From the NCBI RefSeq assembly GCF_020509005.1, contig NC_063022.1, forward strand, positions 1,612,001-1,676,000: a DNA stretch of 64,000 nucleotides, given 5' to 3'. Below are positions 36,513 to 45,190 of the stretch, one piece after another. The notes under the pieces were generated by a model. That model was not told the origin of the DNA. It saw only the letters and a list, made by a program, of their open reading frames with translations, and did no database searches. Both the position numbers and the translations under genes were made by a program. This DNA comes from Fulvia fulva. Taxonomy: Eukaryota; Ascomycota; Dothideomycetes; Mycosphaerellales; Mycosphaerellaceae. Position 1 is the stretch's first letter; every line of letters starts with the position of its first letter.

Positions 36513-37591
36513 CAAGGAAGGAATCGTATTTAGCAAGCTAGCTACGAGATAAGGTGACAAGTCTTAACCGCGCTTTCCCACTCATCTAGCACCACCGTGT
36601 AGCCTCGTTTCGAGAGGTTAGCCCGGAGCAAAAGCTTCCCTCTACGCCCTCCCTCCCTGTTTGCTCCTTAAGCCAATATCCACCTCCATAGGCCTAAGCC
36701 CTTTAGTGCTCTCTATTGACCGACATGCGCATCCGTCCTCTCGGGCTGTACAGACAGTGTCAGCCGTCGCTGCCAGTGTACACCACGCCCCAGGTTTTGA
36801 CGCCCTTCGCGTTACCGCAGCCTATCTCTAGAAAGCGGCCGTCCATGCCTCGCAGGTTTGCTCGGGGCACACACCACGCCGGGCAGCGTACTCCTTGCGT
36901 TTCCACCTACTAACCAATATGAAGTTCCTTATCACCCTGCCCTCGATCCTCCCCGATCACAGAACTAATCCACTTGCATTGTACGTCTTTTCCCCGTCCT
37001 AACAGCCGTCTTTTCCTTGCTCAGGCTATCGTCTTTTCCTCGTCGCAATCTACCATGTCAGACTAGGTGCGTTGTGTAGCGGGACAGGCAGTGCCTCAGG
37101 CAAAACCCTCGTTCCCATACCGGGTGTTCAACAGGCCCTTACAGGCTTCGTCGCGTGTCCACCTACCCACCGCATTGCCCGCTGGCAAACACCAGATTGT
37201 TTCGTAGTCCGCTCGACGCCGTTGCATAGTCCGCTCAGTTGTTGTTCTGTAGTCCGCTCGTCCAATGTTCGTCGCTCAGCCCGCTCGGTTTGCGGTCTCC
37301 GGAGGTGAAAATTCTGCACTCATACCAGAGGTGTCCTGTCGAGCGTATAGGCCACGGTTCCGCGCCCTTCTTACACGTAGAAAGAAGAGGGACTCGCTCC
37401 CGACACGAGTACACGCTCGTCGGATGGTTTTCATACCCGTTTTGCTGGTAGTCCTCTGTTCGCCGCGGCTTCGCCTACGTTGCGCGCCCGTCGCGCCCAC
37501 GACGCTCCAGCGTGAGAATACTTGGCTCTCTCGTAGCTAGACGAGAGGTTCGTAGCCGACACCACGTACAGGTGATTCTCGTCGTCGACCA
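36513..37591 (-). other. LINE-1 5' region, non-coding, with GAGCGGRCTA repeats
   Basis: Shared with LINE-2 (63299-64000) as far as the window shows. No frame longer than 91 codons and no domain. It contains four spaced copies of a 10-bp motif (minus-strand GAGCGGRCTA, plus positions 37205-37214, 37227-37236, 37250-37259, 37278-37286). The position fits a 5' UTR/internal promoter. The ORF1 that should follow is deleted in this copy. Confidence 0.65.
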
Positions 37592-38376
37592 AATATACTA
37601 ATAAGTATAGAACGATTATACTACGGTACGAAGTCGGAGACCTAGTACACCTTAGTATACATAACTAGCGTACTAAGCGCCTATTAAAGAAACTTAATTA
37701 CTACTATACTAGACTATACGTAGTTACTAAGGTACTACTATACGACACGTACCGTCTAGACCTCCCTTGGTCCCTAAGTAACCTCTATAACGGCTTTTAC
37801 GCTAACTTACTAATACCTATATACGTACTAATACTAGGATAAGTATAGCTACCTCCGGCCCCGATCGAGGTAGAAGATAATAACGGAGATATAAGCACGT
37901 ATTAGCTTCTAGATATAGTGCTTAACGTAAAGAGTATATTGCCGCTAGGCCTAGCGCTACGCGGTAGGAGGAAGGAACGAAGGTATAAATACCTTATTTA
38001 ATAGGTAGGTTATAGTAAGCCTACCTAGGAGCCCGCTAAGGAGTTAATAGATACTACTACCGCCTCTATCGCGGACTTCTACTATAACTATCCTACGAAG
38101 GATAGGCTAGCTAGCTTTACGCCGCTACTAGAGTAGATTCCTAATAAGGATATACCCGAAGACGTTATAATCGGCGAAGTAATAAACGCTTTAGCTATAA
38201 ACGCTTTGTTAATAGTTACGTCTAACCCGGTAACTATAGGTAGGCTACGTAAGTTATTTACGTAGGTGCCTATAGCTCGTCCGGTAGTTACGTATTACGA
38301 ACCTAATACTAGTACTTATAATAGCCCGTAGGCGGCTACTTTAAGAAAGATGACCGTTAGTAGGTAAGTACTAGAT
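37592..38376 (+). mobile_element. gypsy D, 3' part of pol (first piece)
   Basis: The plus strand reads as the end of a gypsy polyprotein: a post-integrase segment (KKLNYYYTRLYVVTKV-like, the usual PxKKLxxRxxGPYxVxKV region) and a chromodomain (WVGYSEPTWEPA-like with Trp/Gln as stops, near 38000-38040). Heavily RIPed. The upstream part of the element is absent: 37591/37592 is an abrupt junction with LINE-1. Interrupted at 38376 by chromovirus G; continues at 44674. Confidence 0.8.
38372..38376. other. TSD of chromovirus G (left copy)
   Basis: TAGAT, repeated directly after the other LTR at 44674-44678. Five bp is the usual Ty3/gypsy target duplication. Confidence 0.9.
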
Positions 38377-38899
38377 TGTCAGGGCGAGAGCCTGGCCTGT
38401 GAGATGCAAGGGTGAAAGCGAGAATGCAGGTGCGAAGTGCAGATGCAAAAGGGTATGGTATGATTGCTACACAAAACAAAAGACGAAGGAAGCAAGAGAG
38501 GCCTGGGGAAGGCCAGATATTTATATGCGACCCTCGCGAGTGCGTGTCCCCGCATCAACAGGGCTAACCCGTGCGAAGCCGCGCTCAGCAGCTTTGCTCA
38601 AAACCTTATTCCAACCTGCCCTACGATCCGAGTCTTCCACGTGCTTCAAGGTTTGGTAGAGGGGTGAATTTGGAGGGCTGGGTCCCGTAGTGAATGTTGC
38701 GGGGCATGTGATTCTTGGCGCTCACACACCAAGCTGGACTGTCACTAATCTGGAGGGCTGGGTCCCGTAGTGAATGTTGCGGGGCATGTGATTCTTGGCG
38801 TTCACACACCAAGCTGGACTGTCACTTCTTGACGACTTCTGAGCGCTCTGAGACTCTTCTGTCCCCACCTTCTGTACACTCTGTGGGGAGACCATGACA
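38377..38899 (-). repeat. 3' LTR of chromovirus G
   Basis: 523 bp, matching 44151-44673 at a constant offset of 5774. Contains an internal 80-bp tandem duplication (38671-38750 and 38751-38830). The pol frame runs 59 codons into it. Confidence 0.95.
38671..38830. repeat. 80-bp tandem duplication inside the G LTR
   Basis: Two units starting TGGAGGGCTG at 38671 and 38751, differing mainly by C/T in GGCGCTCAC versus GGCGTTCAC and near the unit end. The same pair is at 44445-44604 in the 5' LTR. It lies upstream of the TATA box in transcription order, so it could be a duplicated U3 regulatory segment. Confidence 0.85.
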
Positions 38900-41800
38900 G
38901 TAGCCCCCCCGAACAAAGCTGAGTTCCTACGAAGCCGTAGTAGTTCCACATATCGAGGATGTTCAGCTTCAGTACCAGGCCTAGGCCTGATGTCATGGTC
39001 GATACACCATTGGTAAGCCCCGTCGAAGAGCTCAGATTCGAAGAGCCTGCCGATGTTGACTTCTGGGCCGTCTGCGCGGGCGTGGTATTCTTCGATTGCT
39101 TGACGATTGAAGATGATATGTTGGATAGGTTCCCATGAGGTATCCCACTCAGGGCAACCTTGCCATTCGACTTCATACTTGATCGGCGGTAGTCCTTCAA
39201 CGTCGTTGGGCTCTACGCGGATTCCCCGGATCTTGCGGACGGCATAGTCGTCAGAAGGTAGGTTAACAGGCTCGTCGACTTCTACTTCATCGGGAGGACC
39301 TGGCATGTCTTGGTTTTGGTTCGGGAATGGGTCCTCAGCCGACGGCCGAAGGCGTACGGGATGGAAGACGTCGTGGATCTTTATGTTCGCAGGAAGAGCT
39401 AGACGGTAGGCGTGTGAACTGATACGCTCGGTGATCTCAAAAGGACCTAGGTTCTTCCAGTTCAGCTTCTTGGAGGGGCGGTCTGTCTTGATGTTCTTGG
39501 AGTTGAGGTAGACCATATCGCCTACTTGGTAGTCGGGAGCTGGCTGGCGACGACGATTGGCTTGATCCTCGTAGATTGCTTGTGCGTACACCATCTCGTC
39601 GTGAACTTCTTCATGGATCTGTGAGAGCATAGTAGCGAACTCGTCTGCTGCTTGCTCGTTTGCGTCTTCGGTAGGCGGGAGAGGTTCTTCTGGTTCCATG
39701 CCTGTACGAGGGTGGTAACCTCTCGTAGTATAGAAGGGAGAGTAGCCAGTAGTCTCCGAGTCCCAGTTACGAGTAGCGAACTCCACCGCAGGGATATGCT
39801 GAGGCCAATCCTTCTGGTGGTAGTCGACGAAGCAACGAAGGACCTGCTCGAGGATAGCGTTCGTAATTTCGGTCTGGCCGTCGGTCTGTGGCTGAAAACT
39901 GGTCGAGAGGTTATGCTTGATGCCTAGGATAGCACACAGACGCTTCCAGAAGTGCGAGATGAACTGGGTGCCTCTGTCAGAGGTGATGCTATCCGGGAGG
40001 CCTTGAAAGCGCCAGACGAATTCGTAGAACAAGCGAGCAGTCTCCTTTGCGGTCATGCTCCAGCACGGGATCATGTACCGGTCCTTGGAGTGACGGTCCA
40101 CGATCACTAGAAGGGCCTTTGCTTTCACGCCGCTGAAGGTCTTGCCGTGAGGAAGATCGGTGATAAAGTCCATAGTGATGTGCTTCCACGGACGATCAGG
40201 AGCCGGGAGAGGGTGCAAGAGACCGTGGGGACGGTGGCGGTTAGCTTTGGCTCTTCGGCAAGCAGCGCAGTTCAGCACGTAGCGGCGGACGTCCTTCCAG
40301 GAATGCGGCCACCAGTAATACCTAGCGAGGAGCTTGTGGGTCTTGGCTACGCCTGGGTGACCCCCAGAGGCGGAGTCGTGGATGATTTGAAGAATCTCAG
40401 CTCGGATATTAGAGCCTTCGGGCTGCGGTACGTAAAGCTTCTTACGGAAGTAGACGACACCTCCCTGGAGCTCGCACTCGGACAGCGAGAAGCCCGGGAA
40501 TGTCCTCGCGCCAGATTCAAGGGCCTGAACTAACTCTTGGGCGTCTATGTCGGCATCGTACGCTGTTCGTACTCGTGCCATGATGCCTTCGGGCTGCTCC
40601 TCATTATCAAACCCCTCAAAGTCTGATTCGGATGAGCCGTCGGTCGTTACTGAGCCCTCTTCATCGTCGTTCAAGTCCTCAGCGTCCGAGGCGTATTCTT
40701 CAGGCTCGGATTCATCGTCACTCTCGTCAAGGTAGGCAGGAGCGAGCACGAGAGTAGCAAAGGAAGCGGCGAGCGTAGGCTGGCCGTTCGATAGGTACTC
40801 TCGAAGCTCGGAAGAGAGGTTGTGCTCTTTGATGACTTGTTGCCCTGCGATTTGCCGGCCCCCTCTTCGATCAACTGGAGAGTCACCAGGGCGGCGGGTA
40901 AGGGCGTCGGCCATCGAGTTGGCCTTGCCGGGCGTGTACGAGATCACGAAGTTGAACCGGGAGAGGAACTCGCTCCAGCGGGCCTGGCGACGATTGAGCA
41001 GCTTGCTCTTCATAAAGTAGACGAGGTTCTTATGGTCGGAGCTTACTTGGACGGGCATAGCAGAGCCTTCGAGCTCGGGGCGCCACTCTTCGAAAGCTTT
41101 GACGATGGCGAGAAGCTCCTTGTCGTAGATCTCGTAGTTACACTCCGTGGCGGTCATCTTCTTGGAGAGGAAGGCGACAGGTAACCAGGGGGATTCAGGC
41201 GAGCGGCGTTGTAGCAGGACACCGCCCACCACGCCGTCGGATGCGTCGGTCTCTACACGGGTCTCCAGTTCGAAATCGAAGTGCCGTAGAAGCGGGTTCT
41301 CAACAAACTTCGCTTTGAGCAAGTCAAAAGCCTCCTGGCATTCGTCGGTCCAGGCGAACTTCTCACCCTTGCGCGTGAGCTTCGTCAAAGGGCGTACCAC
41401 GCCCGAAAATGCGTGGATGAAGCGGCGGTAGAAGTTGGCAAAGCCTAGGAAACCCTGGACCTCTTTGACGTTCGTAGGAGCATCCCATTCGACGATAGCG
41501 TCGATCTTCTCTTGGTCCATCTTGATGCCGTCTGCGGTAATGATCAAACCAAGGAACTTGACTTCGGTCTTCTCAAACTCGCACTTGTCGATGTCGAGCT
41601 GCAAGCCGGCGTCTGCGAGCTTCTGAAGGACCTTACAGACGTGCTCGCGGTGCTCCTCCTTGGTCTCGCTGTAGACTAGGATGTCGTCGATGTAGGCAGT
41701 GCAGAACTGATCGAGGAACTCCTGAAGGATGTCGTTAATGAAGTTCTGGAAGGTACTAGGCCCGTTACAAACGCCGAAGGGCATAACGAGCGACTCGAAC

Positions 41801-42963
41801 AGCCCGTAGCGAGTACGGAAGGCTGTGAGATACTCGTGTCCTTCTGCCATTCGTAACTTGTTGAACGCAGCGATGACATCGAGCTTGGTGAAGTACTTGG
41901 CCTTAGAGAGGCGCTCGAGCGTCTCCTGAATCAACGGTATTGGGTAGCGGTTCTTCTTTGTAACAGCGTTCAAGCCTCGGTAGTCTACGCAGAAGCGTAG
42001 ACCACCGCCGGGCTTCTTGACGAACATGACGGGACTGCCAGCGCTGGAACGGCTCGCTCGAATGAACCCCTTCTTTAGGTTCTCTTCGAGGTATCTCTTG
42101 AGGACGATAAGCTCTTCTCGGGACATGGAATATAACGGTCCGAACGGTGTCTCTGCACCTTCTTCTAGCTCAATCTTGTGGTCGTGAGGGCGATGAGGAG
42201 GCAGCTCGTCTGCGGCTTTAGCATCGAATACGTGGAGGATGTGGTGTGCCCAAGGAGGGACCTTCGTAGCAGGGTCGGTAGGTGTACGCTTCTTGTCGAG
42301 CTTCTCGAGGGCGATGTCGATATCGCGGAGAGAGGCGGCGAAGACTTGAGCTTTGGGCTGCTTAGCAGCAGTGGTGAAGGCAGCGGCGTTCACCTGGAAG
42401 ATCTTGGTATACTCAGGACCGCGCTGAGGCGGCGGAGAAGGCGGAGGTGCCGGAGGAACTTCTGGAGGGAAGCTGACAGTAAGGGAAGTCCAGTCGATGA
42501 TAGGTCGGTGTCGTCTGAACCAGGGGAGGCCGAGGATAAACTTCTGATGCGGTAGGGACGTAAGGAAGCTGGTGATCGACATACGCTTGCCTCCGAGGGT
42601 GATTGACGTGTGTACAACATGAGTAATCTTACCAGTGGTAGTCTCCGTGCCGTCAAAGAGTTCAAGGGTGCGAGGGTACTTCAGTTCCTGGGGTTCGAGG
42701 TTGAGAGAGGTCGCGAGTTTATAGTCCATAAAAGACTCGCCTAGTGCGCCAGTGTCCATGAGAGTGAGATTGGAAGAAGAGAGTTTCTTTGAGCCGATAT
42801 TTACATTCGTGACGAACGGTTTGCAAGCGTGGTCCTTGCCCGTCTCGTCGTACAGGTCTAGCTGTGCTGTATTGATCCTCAACTTCTTTCCTCTCTTCAC
42901 TTTCGGTAAACGTTGTTCTTGGTCTTCATCGCGTCGATGAGGAAGACCTAGGCTTTTTCCTGC
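38722..42963 (-). CDS. pol: chromovirus G pol (protease-RT-RNase H-integrase-chromodomain)
   Basis: Open in one frame from 42963 (just after a TGA at 42966-42964) to the stop at 38722. Counting residues from the GTG codon at 42900: protease DTG 49-51; RT with YIDD 403-406; RNase H D552 (TDAS) and D622 region; integrase zinc finger H841, H848, C878, C881; integrase catalytic D911, D975, E1011 (DD35E spacing); GPF motif near 1152; chromodomain about 1223-1275 (YEVEWQGCPEWDTSWEP). No ATG precedes the protease active site except the codon immediately before it, so Pol is almost certainly made by -1 frameshifting from gag. The last 59 codons lie in the 3' LTR. Polyprotein maturation, cDNA synthesis and chromatin-directed integration are the expected roles, by family knowledge. 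Confidence 0.95.
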   Translation of the reverse strand, partial: AGKSLGLPHRRDEDQEQRLPKVKRGKKLRINTAQLDLYDETGKDHACKPFVTNVNIGSKKLSSSNLTLMDTGALGESFMDYKLATSLNLEPQELKYPRTLELFDGTETTTGKITHVVHTSITLGGKRMSITSFLTSLPHQKFILGLPWFRRHRPIIDWTSLTVSFPPEVPPAPPPSPPPQRGPEYTKIFQVNAAAFTTAAKQPKAQVFAASLRDIDIALEKLDKKRTPTDPATKVPPWAHHILHVFDAKAADELPPHRPHDHKIELEEGAETPFGPLYSMSREELIVLKRYLEENLKKGFIRASRSSAGSPVMFVKKPGGGLRFCVDYRGLNAVTKKNRYPIPLIQETLERLSKAKYFTKLDVIAAFNKLRMAEGHEYLTAFRTRYGLFESLVMPFGVCNGPSTFQNFINDILQEFLDQFCTAYIDDILVYSETKEEHREHVCKVLQKLADAGLQLDIDKCEFEKTEVKFLGLIITADGIKMDQEKIDAIVEWDAPTNVKEVQGFLGFANFYRRFIHAFSGVVRPLTKLTRKGEKFAWTDECQEAFDLLKAKFVENPLLRHFDFELETRVETDASDGVVGGVLLQRRSPESPWLPVAFLSKKMTATECNYEIYDKELLAIVKAFEEWRPELEGSAMPVQVSSDHKNLVYFMKSKLLNRRQARWSEFLSRFNFVISYTPGKANSMADALTRRPGDSPVDRRGGRQIAGQQVIKEHNLSSELREYLSNGQPTLAASFATLVLAPAYLDESDDESEPEEYASDAEDLNDDEEGSVTTDGSSESDFEGFDNEEQPEGIMARVRTAYDADIDAQELVQALESGARTFPGFSLSECELQGGVVYFRKKLYVPQPEGSNIRAEILQIIHDSASGGHPGVAKTHKLLARYYWWPHSWKDVRRYVLNCAACRRAKANRHRPHGLLHPLPAPDRPWKHITMDFITDLPHGKTFSGVKAKALLVIVDRHSKDRYMIPCWSMTAKETARLFYEFVWRFQGLPDSITSDRGTQFISHFWKRLCAILGIKHNLSTSFQPQTDGQTEITNAILEQVLRCFVDYHQKDWPQHIPAVEFATRNWDSETTGYSPFYTTRGYHPRTGMEPEEPLPPTEDANEQAADEFATMLSQIHEEVHDEMVYAQAIYEDQANRRRQPAPDYQVGDMVYLNSKNIKTDRPSKKLNWKNLGPFEITERISSHAYRLALPANIKIHDVFHPVRLRPSAEDPFPNQNQDMPGPPDEVEVDEPVNLPSDDYAVRKIRGIRVEPNDVEGLPPIKYEVEWQGCPEWDTSWEPIQHIIFNRQAIEEYHARADGPEVNIGRLFESELFDGAYQWCIDHDIRPRPGTEAEHPRYVELLRLRRNSALFGGATVMVSPQSVQKVGTEESQSAQKSSRSDSPAWCVNAKNHMPRNIHYGTQPSRLVTVQLGV
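38900..38915 (-). promoter_or_regulatory. polypurine tract of chromovirus G
   Basis: On minus, a G7 run (TTCGGGGGGGCTAC) directly precedes the 3' LTR start TGTCATGG; the place and composition expected for plus-strand priming. It lies inside the pol frame (encodes part of FGGAT). Confidence 0.7.
42948..42963 (-). promoter_or_regulatory. gag-pol overlap with candidate -1 frameshift site
   Basis: The pol frame opens at 42963 and gag stops (TAG) at 42950-42948, so the ribosome must change frame within these 16 nt. The overlap contains G-GAA-AAA-G in gag phase. An A-run at 42958-42954 allows perfect A-site re-pairing after a -1 slip; P-site re-pairing (GAA to GGA) is imperfect, so it is not a canonical X-XXY-YYZ heptamer. 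Confidence 0.7.
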
Positions 42964-44108
42964 TCAGCGGGAGCAGCAGGAGCAGGCTCGATAGCGCCGA
43001 CAGCGCCGCGAACCGGGTTGCGGGCGTTACGGGCAGCGAGCTGCGGACAGTTGGCTGCGATGTGGCCTGGACCGCCGCAGTAGGTGCAGAGTCCGGCCTG
43101 GCGACGGCGAAGCTTCTCTTCGGGAGTGAGCTTACCGTTGACGAGGCCCTGGACTCGAGGGACGGCGGCACCAGCGCTGAGATCCATAGCGTCACCTACA
43201 GAGACGGGAGGGAGAGCCGTAGGAGCGGCGGCGCCTAGTGGAGCAGCGAAGTGGCTTCCGGGACCACGAGGCTGACGACCTTGAGAACGGGAAGCGAGGA
43301 GAGAGGCGGTGTGTTTCATGTTGGAGTCGAGGCGCTGGCAGGTCTCGACGAGCTCACGGAAGCTCATAGCACCGACGTCCTTGTCCTCGAGGGCTCGAAG
43401 AAGCTCTGCTGACAAACCACGGCGGAGAGTGCTCTTCTTGGTCTCTTCGTTGTAGCCGGTGAACCCGATGTCGCGGTTGAAGGCCGCGAGGTACTCGGCG
43501 AAGCTCTTGTTCTTCTGGAGGAGGTTGTGGATGGCGTTCTGGGCGGTGGCTCTACGGTCTGGATCACCAAAGGCAGCACGGAGGTCCTGCATCAAGGTGA
43601 GGACGTCCGGGCAGCCGATAGTCTGCGTGGCGTTGTCGATGTAGTGTTGTACCTGAGCCGCGGCGTCTCCCCGAAGGAGGGAGAAGACGTACGTGACTTT
43701 GTCCTTCTCTTGCGGAAAGTGGTCGGCATTAGCCAACAGCTTGATGGTGAGCTGTGTCTCAAATGCCTCAAACTTGCTCTTGTTGCCGTCGAACTCGTCT
43801 GGGTCGTTGACCTTCTTGGAGAAGTGCTGGCGGCGGTTGTCGTCGGCGTGCGGGGCGAGGTTCTGGAAGGTGTTCACAATACCTTGAAGGTATGTTGCTT
43901 GGTTGTTTGCTTGCTCGACCTGCTGGGCGGTCTCGCGGAAAGAGGAGACGGTGCGGTTGATGAGAGCGTAGGCGGTGTCGGGGTTGGCGTTTGCCCAGGC
44001 ACCGAAGGCAGCGGCGTTCGAGAAGGGGATGTCAGTCCACTCACTGAAGTGGAATGGAGTGTCTTGGTTGTCGAGGTTGACACCTCTATCGGTGGCGTGG
44101 TCACCCAT
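42948..44108 (-). CDS. gag: chromovirus G gag (capsid-nucleocapsid)
   Basis: 386 codons from the ATG at 44108. An upstream in-frame extension to 44222 begins with a non-ATG codon inside the LTR and is rejected as start. The middle (about 100-265) resembles the retrotransposon Gag capsid domain (FDGNKSKFEAFETQLTIKL, LLQKNKSFAEYLAAFNRD). The C-terminus has one CCHC knuckle, CTYCGGPGHIAANC (341-354), for RNA packaging. It ends in a Pro/Ala-rich tail and TAG at 42950-42948. Expected to form cytoplasmic particles, by family. The leader from the predicted TSS (about 44258) is roughly 150 nt. Confidence 0.93.
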   Translation of the reverse strand: MGDHATDRGVNLDNQDTPFHFSEWTDIPFSNAAAFGAWANANPDTAYALINRTVSSFRETAQQVEQANNQATYLQGIVNTFQNLAPHADDNRRQHFSKKVNDPDEFDGNKSKFEAFETQLTIKLLANADHFPQEKDKVTYVFSLLRGDAAAQVQHYIDNATQTIGCPDVLTLMQDLRAAFGDPDRRATAQNAIHNLLQKNKSFAEYLAAFNRDIGFTGYNEETKKSTLRRGLSAELLRALEDKDVGAMSFRELVETCQRLDSNMKHTASLLASRSQGRQPRGPGSHFAAPLGAAAPTALPPVSVGDAMDLSAGAAVPRVQGLVNGKLTPEEKLRRRQAGLCTYCGGPGHIAANCPQLAARNARNPVRGAVGAIEPAPAAPAEQEKA

Positions 44109-44136
44109 GAGGATGACTCGAGTGGTTGACGGTTTG

Positions 44137-44150
44137 TTGGTCTTTTGTGA
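44137..44150 (-). promoter_or_regulatory. primer-binding site of chromovirus G, self-priming type
   Basis: The first bases inside the 5' LTR on minus read TCACAAAAGACCAA, without the TGG expected for a tRNA primer. ACAAAAGAC (44148-44140) is the exact complement of GTCTTTTGT at 44258-44250 in the LTR, which lies about 35-40 nt downstream of the TATA box, where the transcript should begin. This is the Tf1-type self-priming arrangement. Confidence 0.65.
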
Positions 44151-44673
44151 TGTCAGGGCGAGAGCCTGGCCTGTGAGATGCAAGGGTGAAAGCGAGAATG
44201 CAGGTGCGAAGTGCAGATGCAAAAGGGTATGGTATGATTGCTACACAAAACAAAAGACGAAGGAAGCAAGAGAGGCCTGGGGAAGGCCAGATATTTATAT
44301 GCGACCCTCGCGAGTGCGTGTCCCCGCATCAACAGGGCTAACCCGTGCGAAGCCGCGCTCAGCAGCTTTGCTCAAAACCTTATTCCAACCTGCCCTACGA
44401 TCCGAGTCTTCCACGTGCTTCAAGGTTTGGTAGAGGGGTGAATTTGGAGGGCTGGGTCCCGTAGTGAATGTTGCGGGGCATGTGATTCTTGGCGCTCACA
44501 CACCAAGCTGGACTGTCACTAATCTGGAGGGCTGGGTCCCGTAGTGAATGTTGCGGGGCATGTGATTCTTGGCGTTCACACACCAAGCTGGACTGTCACT
44601 TCTTGACGACTTCTGAGCGCTCTGAGACTCTTCTGTCCCCACCTTCTGTACACTCTGTGGGGAGACCATGACA
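44151..44673 (-). repeat. 5' LTR of chromovirus G
   Basis: 523 bp, TGTCA...TGACA, no difference seen from 38377-38899. Holds the promoter and the predicted RNA 5' end. Followed by TAGAT (44674-44678). Confidence 0.95.
44292..44300 (-). promoter_or_regulatory. TATA box of the G LTR promoter
   Basis: Minus-strand ATATAAATA. The predicted transcript start is about 35 nt downstream (near 44258). The same motif is in the 3' LTR at 38518-38526. Confidence 0.7.
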
Positions 44674-45029
44674 TAGATATACGTTAATATAAGTAGTATA
44701 CTTCCCTTAACTCGGTAACTACGGATATACCGCTAGCTTAAGCTAGTAATAGGTACCGTAGCTCTTTCTCGACTTAAGTAATAGCTACTATAACGGACTC
44801 CTTCGCGGAGTTTATAAATCGCTACGACAGAAACGAAATTACGACTCGTATAGGCTAGGTTAGCTACCGCGGAGGATACGATAATACTAAGATTAACGAA
44901 TACGATACCGGACTAACGAAGATAGATAAGATAGACGGTATAGAGGATAATATAGAGGATAACGCCGCGTTTATAGCGGCTATATTGCGAGCTTAAGGGA
45001 CTAAGCGCGATTTTGAAGGGGGGGGGTAG
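44674..45029 (+). mobile_element. gypsy D, 3' part of pol (second piece) and polypurine tract
   Basis: Continuation of gypsy D beyond chromovirus G; the first five bases repeat its last five before G. Low-complexity acidic C-terminal coding remnant (GGAT/GATA-rich) ending near 45000, then a GA/G9 tract (45017-45026) immediately before the LTR. Confidence 0.8.
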
Positions 45030-45190
45030 TATTACGGCCCTAGGCCTAGTAAATGTCTAGCTAGTACGTAGGTTACGTAACCGCGCGTACTAGCGTAGCA
45101 GCTCGGCTTATATATAGCCCCGGCGTACCTCGCGCTCCTCTTTCCTACGTACCTAGCTACTTTATATTAATACGACTATAAACCGTTATA
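45030..45190 (+). repeat. 3' LTR of gypsy D
   Basis: Begins TATTACGG (RIPed TGTTACGG) after the polypurine tract; contains GCTTATATATAGCC, a TATA-like element. The right end is uncertain by about 20 bp because gypsy E integrase-side coding becomes readable from about 45186 (LQPLPVP-like). The matching 5' LTR is not in the window. Confidence 0.7.

Larger units (their letters stand above)
33135..37591 (-). mobile_element. LINE-1: young Tad-like non-LTR retrotransposon with an internally rearranged 5' part
   Basis: 4.46 kb. On minus the 5' end is at 37591 (TGGTCGACGACGAG, also found at 63299) and the 3' end carries a short (ATCT)n tail at 33135 instead of poly(A). ORF2 is almost intact, but ORF1 and the first part of the endonuclease seen in copies 1 and 2 are missing: at 36512/36513 ORF2 joins directly to a 1.08-kb non-coding 5' region. 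CA and TG are common, so RIP is minimal. It sits between gypsy B and gypsy D, whose broken ends do not match each other. Confidence 0.9.
38377..44673 (-). mobile_element. chromovirus G: complete, apparently intact Ty3/gypsy element
   Basis: 6297 bp. LTRs 38377-38899 and 44151-44673 (523 bp each, TGTCA...TGACA) show no difference by eye. The 5-bp target duplication TAGAT is at 38372-38376 and 44674-44678. Internal order on minus: PBS, gag (386 codons), pol with protease, RT, RNase H, integrase and chromodomain, then a G7 polypurine tract. No RIP-type changes are seen, although it sits inside fully RIPed DNA, so insertion postdates RIP of its host element or it has escaped RIP as a single copy. 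This is the only element here with complete coding capacity. Confidence 0.97.

Noticed and set aside
37205..37286. CRISPR-like spaced short repeats
   Set aside because: Only four 10-bp units, variable spacing, in a eukaryotic LINE 5' region; not a CRISPR array.
42898..42900. GTG as independent start codon for pol
   Set aside because: Eukaryotic elements rarely use it, and the frame stays open upstream exactly into the gag overlap, favouring -1 frameshifting.
44109..44222. N-terminal extension of gag into the LTR
   Set aside because: It begins with a non-ATG codon; the ATG at 44108 gives a normal Gag start downstream of the predicted transcript start.
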